The position numbers and the translations under genes were made by a program. The notes under the pieces are model-generated. The model had not been told where the DNA came from. It saw only the letters and a program-made list of their open reading frames with translations, and did not search any database. From Eukaryota sp. TZLM1-RC (Eukaryota > Metamonada: BaSk clade), in NCBI GenBank assembly GCA_040285825.1, contig JAUPSS010000001.1:2046001-2110000 (forward strand): a DNA stretch of 64,000 nt, written 5' to 3'. Below are positions 31,901 through 40,338 of the stretch, piece by piece (the first letter of the stretch is position 1; each line of letters opens with the position of its first letter).

Positions 31901-34146
31901 AGGAAATTTTAGAATCAGCTCTTGAAATCAGAGACTTGTCGATGGAGATTACCTCAATTGATCGTAATAGAGTGACATTTGCTCAGTTGTTCACTTATTT
32001 TGGGGACGAATACTACTTGAATCAGTATCTCAAACTTCGAAATGGGTTTGCTCGCGAAGATTTTGTTAATGAAATGCTGTTTCTGCGGCTTTCGAGTCAA
32101 CATTTATCAAGAATTAGTGAATCAGCCACTCTATTCCACACAATGAAGTATTTAGAAGATGTTTCTCTCACTTTGTCAACATTTGCGTTCCAACCTGATG
32201 AATCACTGGCTCAAAGATGGTCTGATTATGATTATAATATTTTAAATGAAGAATTTCACCTCGAAAATAGACTTTCTTATCCCGATATAAATTGGTATTC
32301 AAACAGATCAGCCGACACTAGTAAAGATCACGACGAAATTTTGGCCTTGTCACGAGATGTCATAATGAGCCCCCGATACCTCGATGTTTTGAGAGATTCA
32401 TTCGATTCACTTGAAGGAACGTCCAACAGACTAATGGAGATCAATCGGCATGAAGTGTTTCAAATTTTGCAAGGTGTTGGTCTTGAATGGAGATTGCTGT
32501 TTATTAAAGCAATTGTTGCCCTTGTTGTTTGCTCTGTTTTGACGTATGTTTCTTTCCATTTCAGAACAAAGTTGAGAAGAATGCAGATTATTCCCACAAT
32601 TTCTGCTGGTTTTTCAGTCGTTTTGCTACTTGTGCTTCTGTTTTTGCTTTATAATTCACGCAACAATGATGTTGAAAATTATGAAAATTTGACAACTCAA
32701 ATATTTGACATTTACTCTAGCGTTGTTCAACTTGAAGCAAATTTTCAAACTCTTCTCAGACGCTCCATCTCTCAACCCTTTGAAGATTCAATTATGGAGT
32801 GGACTTTAGGACATAATAACAGGTTAAGTGGTTTGTCTCTTCTTGAAGATCTGCTGTCAAAACAAATCGTTTCCCACCCAGACCTTGAACCTTTATCAAA
32901 TCGTTTAAAGGATTATTTAGAACCTATTCCTGATTTAATTGATGAATTCACATTTTATTGTGATGTTGCTAATACTTTAAGTTTGTCTGCATATGGCAAT
33001 CTACCTCCTGAATTAGAATCATTCACTTGGGATATGTCAAATACTACTATTGGAAGTTACAACTTGAATCTGCCAGGTGGACTGGAATTAACCAACAGTA
33101 AAGATGATTTGGATCAAAGCCAAGAGGAATTGATTAAATTGGCATCTGCAGTGGCTTCATCAAGACGTTTTATTTCTTTGGGTTATGAGATTCTCGATGT
33201 GTTTTCTATTTTAGATGATATTGTAAGAGAAGAGTACATTGAAATTAAAAATTCGATTACGAATTATAACTCAACTGAACATTCCGTATTGTTCTCAGTC
33301 TTAATTGTTATCTTTGTGTCATCATTTACTACTCTTTGTATAATTCTTGTAGCTGGTTCCGCATCACATAAGCTTGCTGAACACGTCAAACAAAGAGTCA
33401 AATGTGACCATTTAGCAAATTACACGAAGAAGTATGTTGTTTGTCTAGCTACTATTTTCTTTTTACTATCACTTTTCTACATTGGTTCTTTATTTGCCTT
33501 TGTCAATCTCAGAGGCTACCCGTCTATGTTGTTACAGAATGGTGAAAGAGTAGAGATGGTGATTCAAGCAACAAAAGAATTATGTTTTTCAGCTCTGGAT
33601 GAGTTTAATACTGAACGTCATGTACAAAATGCTCTAAGTATCATTGATGAAGTTGTTAATATTCATAATGAACTTCTACTTGAAAGCAGCAACATTAATG
33701 AGGACCTCAGTAGCTTATTGTTCAATGCAAATGCTTTAAATGATGAAGAGTTCACCTTGAAACGTCATGATGGGTTTCACACATTGTTGTCACATTTTGT
33801 AACTAGTGTTCGAAATATTGGATCTGTTCATTATAGTGGAGATTACTTATCTGATTTTGTTTCAATTAACGAAATGTCAGATATTTTGGCACATTTAGGG
33901 CTTGATTCTCTTGACATAATTCATGAACATGTTGGAGCGAGAATTAATTTTTTTGTGGTTTTGATAATAATCGTTTTTGTCATTTTTGTTCTTTCCTTGG
34001 CTCTCTGCTATTTCTTGGTTTTTCGTAAAATGCTGAGTGCCCTCCAAGAGGAAGAAAACACCAGTTTTGAATTTTTGAATATGATTTCCGAAGACATTCT
34101 TTCAAGTGTAGATCATATTCGAAATTTTATTTCTGATAGATTTTAG
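28957..34146 (+). CDS. Giant polytopic membrane protein, possible TmcB-like receptor
   Basis: The 1729-residue protein is uninterrupted. Roughly eight hydrophobic helices fill residues ~30-325, followed by a soluble, charged region (330-610). Five or more blocks then repeat a pattern of one or two membrane helices and a long extramembrane stretch (helices near 618, 825, 948, 1185, 1220, 1450, 1495 and 1670). Asn-x-Ser/Thr sites and acidic/amphipathic segments occupy these stretches (for example NRLMEINRHEVFQIL). The general layout recalls large TmcB-like and cyclase-type receptors of protists, but there is no cyclase, kinase or other catalytic domain that I can see. The C-terminal tail is short (about 35 residues). 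A sensor or channel-like role is inference only. The start has a Ser-rich cytosolic leader. Confidence 0.75.
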   Translation: MSSEFSVGLGSDRTTESHPRYSTFGSKVRALLLTLQALQLAGFVLRSVSFHWIFDPSAFLNIINAAFYDDFFPSARTPVFIIGLVLVMICLLSHLLLDKNLLSNPGSVSVLQKILSYLFQLLSSVLFIPLASLFLSFVPCGRSEEVQGLTFSEGLTNCSSNVTMAFQILALLGFGLLTCLSLLWHCVLDGHEDPTSRKKHSRSHHHAHFIFVLSQSVFLFVFFVLHTRIWLFRTVFLFSSLSTLLSFLYLVPYYHKRTNVLVLGLLGLWTGSAVVLITRSLLELFLQDSVVVESLLVSSSIVYFVLILFIAASLFTGYYRYKSITAHLRNFHDYFVTNNVIVDDDIVDGFDLSTLDFDRFKTPYSADILSRGIFPKPNQSIYCNSIRLLNTIAQSHRPESFFIIFVKSKFELFISKDVHEATVSLNLLKNLDMDFRYDQKYLINELLHQLEVLRRQQSTGQNVDSSNFIRVQRQQKQLTTLHQECLSGLFSFWKSLSADHVDLNTLPPLLEKVQRKKRVAHSLFQRLLSTQEGERHTLLSSYANFVRDVDCDEERAVWLEEQVDMLSSDKSSSMGSSFASSFKASSTRNTSQRLKSLALANDSASEKKRKSAIAILRFSVIMAFLTLFVISIFSYFITSNVLNRVSDSMDQIVEISHAKYTGSDLVLLSTRSYLDISSADTVFSSSLEQAAPQAQHLNFHLRRLSLPFNYEPVSHCPRAGDREVEPPSEEFQASLFDAQYPLIIEESAVPSVTRSEILSAFALGLRHSLESALFAEQIINDENVSHVDLGNVRSLYSAFENAIRSQSRILITETLDFFDFSFSLMILFTVLVCIIIIFIALGLFKRSLTKISNERCEIINLFLHIPKAEILLILQHPKFKKRKKKGVSLSQTEIFDDSCSDSDYDTKLGDHSENDNTLQKFAKDHDLCVEMEHLDSGTHEETTVVPILIRLLAFSLVVIITIILIFIYISLNAANHNVNSAQEILESALEIRDLSMEITSIDRNRVTFAQLFTYFGDEYYLNQYLKLRNGFAREDFVNEMLFLRLSSQHLSRISESATLFHTMKYLEDVSLTLSTFAFQPDESLAQRWSDYDYNILNEEFHLENRLSYPDINWYSNRSADTSKDHDEILALSRDVIMSPRYLDVLRDSFDSLEGTSNRLMEINRHEVFQILQGVGLEWRLLFIKAIVALVVCSVLTYVSFHFRTKLRRMQIIPTISAGFSVVLLLVLLFLLYNSRNNDVENYENLTTQIFDIYSSVVQLEANFQTLLRRSISQPFEDSIMEWTLGHNNRLSGLSLLEDLLSKQIVSHPDLEPLSNRLKDYLEPIPDLIDEFTFYCDVANTLSLSAYGNLPPELESFTWDMSNTTIGSYNLNLPGGLELTNSKDDLDQSQEELIKLASAVASSRRFISLGYEILDVFSILDDIVREEYIEIKNSITNYNSTEHSVLFSVLIVIFVSSFTTLCIILVAGSASHKLAEHVKQRVKCDHLANYTKKYVVCLATIFFLLSLFYIGSLFAFVNLRGYPSMLLQNGERVEMVIQATKELCFSALDEFNTERHVQNALSIIDEVVNIHNELLLESSNINEDLSSLLFNANALNDEEFTLKRHDGFHTLLSHFVTSVRNIGSVHYSGDYLSDFVSINEMSDILAHLGLDSLDIIHEHVGARINFFVVLIIIVFVIFVLSLALCYFLVFRKMLSALQEEENTSFEFLNMISEDILSSVDHIRNFISDRF

Positions 34147-34377
34147 TTGTAGTGAGACCTGTATATATTTAATGAGATATAAATTTGTTTTTTCATCACT
34201 TGAAATTTTTTTTGTTTAATATTGAACCATTGACAGCACGCAACACGTATCGTCTTCCATAATAGCAGGTCACGTCAGCAGCATTTACAACAACATTTAG
34301 GGTAATTTGAAGCAATTTCTAATTGATTAATCATAATTTTCAAGATATATTCCAAAAGTGTAAAACAAGTGAAATAG

Positions 34378-35017
34378 TTGCATACATTACATGATGCTGT
34401 TAGAGACACTGTTTTCAATATGGCACAAACTGCAAGAATATCGTGTATCAAAGAGCCTCTGCTGAAGGAAACACTTTCTCTGAATAATTTTGGTTCTGAT
34501 GATAGAGGTGATGTATACTGTGATTGGATTGATAATTCTGAAGCTATTGTTGACTTTGTCTCATGTAATGTTGCAAACGATAATTTGGTTCACAGAAGAA
34601 AACTTAATCCTGTGGCTGCTCTGGATTTTAAAGCAAAAGAAAAACATAGAAAATATGATAAAGGTATTGAAGATGCAAATGTCGATAGAAATACACAGCT
34701 GGTTTTTATTGCTTTCCCATTTTCGATAAATGGAAGATTATCAGTTGAAGCAGAAACTTTTTTGGATGACTTCCAAAAAATGGTGAAAGAAAAAACAATG
34801 AAAAGATTTGATACTTTTTTATGGCGTTCACGGATTCAATTTGCCATTATTAATAGATTACCGCGGTTTTTCAATCGAATAAGAGAAGCTTTAGCTAGAC
34901 AGCAAGCAGATCAAGATTTTGTAGAGGAAATCTTGGTTCAATGATAGTCGTCCCATTAGTATTGAGTTAATTTAATTAAGTGTGCAAATTCAATAAATAC
35001 GAATTAATTGCATACAT
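34378..35017 (+). mobile_element. 5'-truncated lineage A retrotransposon with 10-bp duplication
   Basis: The body (34388-35007) starts at the LHDAVRDTVF codons and keeps the endonuclease frame open to the TGA at 34944. It includes GDVYCDWIDNSEAIVDF. TTGCATACAT flanks it (34378-34387 and 35008-35017). It sits about 230 bp downstream of the membrane protein gene. Confidence 0.93.
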
Positions 35018-35688
35018 GACTAAATCAGTAAACAAATTTCATAAATTAATTATTATTTTATTTATTTGATTTTATTAATCATAAATTGTCAATTAAATTA
35101 ACTGAAATCGCCAAAAGTTTACTATTGCCACCTAGCAAAAACAGCACTGTTGAAGCTTGGAAAATAAAGAGCTTCGTTTTAAAATTTTCGTTTTGAAAGC
35201 GTGCTAGGAGTTGAAACAGTAATCCAAGGTAATAAAATTTAAACTTGTGAATTTGACCGCAAACATCGACTGGAGATGACCGTTCATCATTCTTAAGTCA
35301 AGCTCAGTCGACTCTGAGATTTATTGAACAAGGAAAAACAATATGCTTTATTGTTTGTTGTTATCAAACAATCTAACAAAAATATTTTTGCAAAAGATAT
35401 AGCTTTATAAGACATTATTGTTTACAAACATTTGTTCGTAAACGTGGTAAAACTTGGGCCAAACCAGACCAATGACTAAAGAGTCACAATTGGCTTCTAC
35501 AACTGTTGTTCAATAGTGAACAATTTCAACATACATCTGAAAGAACCCTGAAAATACTTATAACTCCAGCTGAGAAAGCTCAAAGATCCATTTTTTGGAT
35601 CCCGCATTGTAGAATAGTCATTTGTCATTCCGAAGTTTAGTTGGTGATCGATGAGGTTGACACTAAGTCTCCACTAACTCCGATCAAT
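35018..35688. other. Intergenic, AT-rich
   Basis: I see no gene here. The 3' part precedes the tRNA-Arg gene. Confidence 0.5.
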
Positions 35689-35761
35689 GACCCTGTGGCG
35701 TAATTGGAAGCGCGTTTGACTACGAATTAAAAGGTTGTGGGTTCGAGTCCTACCTGGGTCG
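35689..35761 (+). tRNA. tRNA-Arg (ACG)
   Basis: This is a 73-nt cloverleaf. The acceptor GACCCTG pairs with CTGGGTC except for one T-T mismatch. The D arm is GCG/CGC-based and the anticodon loop CTACGAA gives ACG, presumably read as ICG. The T arm is GTGGG-TTCGAGT-CCTAC with one G-T pair. No intron is present. A TTTT run follows at about 35766, as expected for RNA polymerase III. Confidence 0.9.
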
Positions 35762-35939
35762 AATTGTTTTAAACCAAACTACCACTGATAACTATTTTAG
35801 TATTTGATCTTTTGTGTTGAATGTGGTATGTAATCCTTTAATTTCTATACATAAGGTTGCGTTGGTGAAATACAAAAAGAAATTGAAGATTACTGGAAAA
35901 ATAAAATTATTTTAACATCAATTAAAGACATGAAAAAAT

Positions 35940-36440
35940 ATTTGATGTCGTGGTGATTTAACTGCTCCTTTTGGGATTTCTCTCAAGTTGTTGATTTTAC
36001 TACTGTTGATCCCTTTGCTTCAATTTATAATGATGATGTCTTAGTTAGTTCGAATGGCCACTTGAACAAGGCTGAGGTTCTTAAACGAGACAAATATGCT
36101 GAATTATTAAATGATTTAAATAAGAATATTTACTCGAAGTTTTCTTTTGTTTCTTTTGCCTTCTCGATCTTTGGTGATATTGGTCAGTCTGGTTTGAATT
36201 TTCTCAATGATTTTGATAATCTTTTTTGTTCAAATGGTAAGAATTTTGCTGGGTATTTATGGAAAATTCGTATCATTTTTGCTTTGTATAGAAGTGTTCC
36301 CAGGTATTTAAATTTAATGGTGTCCAAGCTGTACAAGGATTCTTCGAGAGTTGGCGTGGAGAAAGAGAAAGAGTTGGCATTTGTTTCTTATGTGTTTTAA
36401 TTTGTTTTATTTTGTAATTACGTAGAAAATAACTAAAAGG
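35940..36440 (+). mobile_element. 5'-truncated lineage B retrotransposon fragment
   Basis: It begins in the RGD region in a broken frame (GTCGTGGTGATTTAACTGC) and then is open from about 36062: NKAEVLKRDKYAELLNDLNK, then LWKIRIIFALYRSVPRYLN, ending VSYVF. The 3' end ACGTAGAAAATAA is lineage-typical. AAAAAATATTTGAT before it and a two-base-longer version after it (36453-36469) look like a mutated duplication. Confidence 0.85.
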
Positions 36441-36534
36441 AAATCTATACAAAAAAATATATTTGATATTACTAAAATACAAAAATTACAAAATCAATAA
36501 AAAACTCAAAAAAAAACAAATTAATAATTAATTA

Positions 36535-37275
36535 TTAATTTACTCCTGCTATACCTAGAAATTCCTTCCTTCTCTCTTTACTGATTAATGGCATTTCTAA
36601 ATCAAATGATTCCTCCTCAACAGAATCTTCCCTTTCTACATCAAATTTGACACATTCGCCAGGTAAAAAATCAACACACTGCAAAGAATCATCACTCAGA
36701 TCGAGGCTAAAAGGATCAAAATCAAGCACCAAAAGACTGTTGACCATGGATCCTTTAATATTCTTCTTATGTTCTGATTTTGGAACATGCGGAGGCCTTT
36801 TTGCGAAATGACTACACAATTGAACGCCATTGCCTTCGGTGAATTTGGGATATCCGAAATGGGAAACAGGTTCTACCCAAGAAGGAAAGTGGTTCGTGCA
36901 TGGTGGTGGTGATGAGGATGGGGTGGATTGCGAGAGGGAAGTGAGTGTTGAACAAATGGTATTTCTTGTGTCAATATCAGCAACAGACAACGCGTTCGAG
37001 ACATCCCATGTGTTGGATTGAGTGGAAACATCACATGAGGATGCATCAGGAGTGCGCAAAGATGTGGATATAATGGAAGACTGTTGAAGTTGAGCAGGTG
37101 GATGGTCGAGGACAGTTTGGTATTTAGATGAAGAGTCAGTGAGACGATTGGAGTCCATCAATAGAGTTGTGGGTAATGTTGAGTCATCTACATGACGTAG
37201 GGATAGTGGATCTGTTAGAGAAAGTTCGGTGTTAGAGGATAGGCTTGGTATTTGATCAACAAACTGCATCATCAT
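36535..37275 (-). CDS. Hypothetical Ser/Thr-rich protein
   Basis: This is a 246-residue open frame with no recognised domain. The N-terminal two thirds is rich in Ser, Thr, Pro and Gln and probably disordered. A short conserved-looking middle segment reads FPSWVEPVSHFGYPKF. The C-terminal part is acidic (LDLSDDSLQCVDF, EREDSVEEESFDLEM) and ends in a basic helix. The composition would suit a regulatory or transcription-related protein, but that is a guess. The start has three Met codons in a row. A lineage A 3' relic abuts its 5' side. Confidence 0.5.
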   Translation of the reverse strand: MMMQFVDQIPSLSSNTELSLTDPLSLRHVDDSTLPTTLLMDSNRLTDSSSKYQTVLDHPPAQLQQSSIISTSLRTPDASSCDVSTQSNTWDVSNALSVADIDTRNTICSTLTSLSQSTPSSSPPPCTNHFPSWVEPVSHFGYPKFTEGNGVQLCSHFAKRPPHVPKSEHKKNIKGSMVNSLLVLDFDPFSLDLSDDSLQCVDFLPGECVKFDVEREDSVEEESFDLEMPLISKERRKEFLGIAGVN

Positions 37276-37284
37276 CAGAACAGC

Positions 37285-37365
37285 ATTTTGTAGAGGAAAT
37301 CTTAGTTCATTTTTCGAAGGTATTTTAATAAGTGTGGTAGTTCAAAATATGAATCGATCTGAACT
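37285..37365 (+). mobile_element. Lineage A 3' tail relic
   Basis: The bases TTTTGTAGAGGAAATCTTAG and the following AATAAGTGTGG...TTCAAAATATGAAT resemble the coding end and 3' untranslated end of lineage A (compare 34918-34995). Confidence 0.55.
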
Positions 37366-37866
37366 ACATCATCAATTGATTCAAAAGCCTTAGTGAATTT
37401 TGATTATTGATTCAATTGGTAAGTGCCCATTTCAGCTTGTCAAAAGTTGAATAATGTTATTGATGTCAATCAATTTGGTGAGCTCAAACCCCTCATTGAA
37501 TCATATTTACTTTTTTGGGAGCTGTGTTGTTGTTTTTTGAGGAACAAAATTGTATGTTACTGAAATGGACAGTTTGAGGAAATATACATCACTGAGTAAA
37601 TGTTACTATTTTGTTACTACACCAGATTTGTTTGACATCTGCATTGGTTTCGTGCCTTTGTGGTTAAAAAAACCATTGTGTAACCTACGAAATCTATTTA
37701 GCACAAATTTCAATTGCCCTTTGTCGTTCTCTCTTGATGTCCATTGATATTCCAACAATAGTGACAAGCAATCAGCAGCAAGGAAAATAGATTCACCCAC
37801 ATGCAGCATAGTGGAAGAAAGAAAAGCTGTTTATTTTTTGATTGGACACAATCAATCTATCACACA
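37366..37866. other. Intergenic, no recognised gene
   Basis: Short open frames occur on both strands but none has recognisable features. Confidence 0.4.
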
Positions 37867-38202
37867 ATGATTGTTATATTGGTCCTGTTAATGTCTTGTC
37901 TAATATTACGTTCAGATGGTGCTGATTATTCATTCTTATCTATTGAGAACCAGTCTTCCAGCAAGACCATGATTCTCCATTCACGATCCAACCCTGCATC
38001 TATGTGGGATAGACTCCCTGACTACAACATTCTTCCACACAAGACAGGCTATGCTACAATAACATCTGAGTATGCCCGTTTGTCTTATGAGAGAGGCACC
38101 TTTATTGTTCAATTTGGACACAACATTTGCTTTTGCGGTGGCTGCAACTGTGTTGTTACGGAACAATCCCAGCGGAGGTGTAGAGTCTCTGCTGCCTGTT
38201 GA
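37867..38202 (+). CDS. Small secreted protein, hypothetical
   Basis: I start at ATG 37867 because it gives a signal peptide at once (MIVILVLLMSCLILRSDGA), for 111 residues. An upstream in-frame ATG at 37801 would bury it. The mature part has SRSNPASMWDRLPDYNILPH, a hydrophobic beta-like stretch (ERGTFIVQFGHNICFCGG) and clustered cysteines at the C-terminus (CFCGGCNC ... CRVSAAC). It has no recognised family. Secretion is inferred from the leader. Confidence 0.5.
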   Translation: MIVILVLLMSCLILRSDGADYSFLSIENQSSSKTMILHSRSNPASMWDRLPDYNILPHKTGYATITSEYARLSYERGTFIVQFGHNICFCGGCNCVVTEQSQRRCRVSAAC

Positions 38203-39289
38203 TTCATCACACATTTACATGTCTCTTCATTGAATAAAACGTTGTTTATCATTGATTAATTGGCATTTCATTAACCAGTAGCTATAGTGGGGAAGCAAGA
38301 CGATCATGAATTGGTAGAGAAAATTATGTGAATTTGTAGAGCATCAAAGTTCAACGTTGAACTGATGGACCATCTATAACGTTTATATACTATACAATTG
38401 CAATTGCAATTGCAATAGTTGTTTACTATTCTGAAAAAAATAGTAGCACTATTCATGAGCAATCACCATGGGACCATATATAATATCATTACTGAGGTTC
38501 ATACATGGTGGAAGTCGTTGTTGAAAATGACGGTTACAGGGATGTTTTGTATTATTTTGATCTGTTCCAGAGCAATTTGAACTTAATGCACTAAATTAAA
38601 CAGAATCATTTGCAGGCGTCACTCAAGTAGCTTAAAACTTTACCTTAAAGCGAAGTTCTTTACTGTGCCTTAATAAACACTTTAGAAGAATCTCAAAATA
38701 CCCATTGATTGTACTCTGTTGCCCTTATTCATGAGGTTATACATTAAAATGCATTTTATTATCGTATCTATTGTGGCGATTCAAGCATGTTACATCAAAA
38801 ATGCAATAATTTACTTTAGTATAATAGACCGTAAAGGAAACAATATTGAGGCAAATCAAAGTCATTGCAGATTTTTTTTGAAATAACCTGATAATTTAAT
38901 TGATTGAATAACTCAGCTTTACTGTGCCCTTCCGTGTTTCCTTCAAAAGGCTCTGTCAAGGTTCCACAAATCCTCCTCTCCTTCAGTTGACAGATTCTTT
39001 TCCCGTCCAAAAACGATTCATCACATTCCTACTCCCCCATGATCGATCGGACTGGTTTTCTATGTGTAAAAGCCGAATCTATTGCTTTACAAGCACCGAC
39101 CATTCGGGAGGTTGGAATAAAGTCTATTTGGAGTGGTTTTGGCCATACCCATCTACTTAACTATTCCGGGGAAATTTATAGTTGAGGGTTTAATTAACTC
39201 GGTCAAGTTGGTCATGATGGACCCAAGGCAATAAAATGGCTAATTAAATTACCCCCAAATGAATATTGAAGATTGTTGTTAAGAAGAAA
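38203..39289. other. Intergenic, about 1.1 kb
   Basis: A (CAATTG)n run lies at 38395-38415. An open frame at 38924-39160 (78 codons) has no features I can support. I recognise no RNA gene. Confidence 0.4.
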
Positions 39290-40184
39290 CAAATCAAATC
39301 AAAACAAAAACACATAAGAAACAAAATTTTCCACGCCAACTTTTGATGAATTCTTATACAGCTTGGACATCATTAAATTTTAGTATCTGGGAACACTTCT
39401 ATACAAAGCAAAAATGATACGATTCTTCCATAAATTCCCTGCAAAATTCTTACCACTTGAACGAAGTGAGTTATCAAAGTCATTGAGAAAATTCAAGGCA
39501 GACTGACCAATGTTACCAAAAATCGAGAAGGCAAAGAACAAACGAAAACTTCGAGTAAGGTTCCAATTTAAAACATTTAATCACTCATCATATTTGTCTC
39601 GTTTACGAACCTCAGCCCTGTTTAAGTGACCATTAGAACTAACTAAAACATCATCACGATAAATTGAAGCAAAGGGATCAACAGTAGTAAAATCAACAAC
39701 AACTTGAGAGGCATCCACAAAGGGAGCAATTAAATCACCTCGACGTGAATTAAACAGATTATTATCGTTATAATGCTTCAACAACGGTTCTACTTTGCAA
39801 CTAAAATTGCAACACTTAAACATTTCATATGTCAAATCAGGAACAGCATTATGAAGAACTGACCGATATTGAAGAAACTTCTGACAACTCACACTATGAC
39901 GGAAATTGGCAGACGGTTTTTCGTAACAAATACAAACCGAATTATCCAAAAGTCCACTCGGATACAGCCCTAATCTCAAACGCATGTTTTGTTTCCAAGC
40001 TTCATTTGTTAAATGAAGACCAAATGGCCTTGGTTGCTGAAAAATAAAAACTAGTGCAATTCCGGATGTCTGATGAAAAGGCAACAACGACGGGATTATT
40101 AATCTAAGTCACACTAAGTCGTTTAGAAAAATCCAGGTCTTTAAAACCAGTTAAAACAGACTTCTGTGATTTCACAACAGCAAA
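39290..40184 (-). mobile_element. Lineage B retrotransposon, split by the LTR element (3' part)
   Basis: The minus strand encodes the lineage B finger and endonuclease: CICYEKPSANFRHSVSC, NSRRGDLIAPFVDASQVVVDF and KRDKYDE. Downstream frames are broken. Its upstream side ends abruptly at the LTR at 40185. The homology resumes beyond the LTR element at 47594-47645, which shows that the element was interrupted. Confidence 0.88.
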
Positions 40185-40338
40185 TGATGGTCTTGGCTGT
40201 TGGTTATTGTCTGACATACAATGTAGAGTAACAGAAGTGTAATTTATTACGAAGAGGAATTGTATTCACTCTTCTTTAGCTAACAGGCGGAATACTAATA
40301 ACTAAACTATTAACTATAAATACTATTCAAGACTAACA
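40185..40338 (-). repeat. 3' LTR of the Ty3/gypsy element
   Basis: This 154-bp LTR is identical to 47440-47593. In element orientation it begins TGTTAG and ends CCATCA (TG...CA). A purine tract precedes it internally. CAAA flanks the whole element on both sides (40181-40184 and 47594-47597). Confidence 0.95.

Noticed and set aside
38924-39160. 78-codon plus-strand open frame
   Set aside because: No recognisable features or homologue in the window, and its composition is not coding-like.
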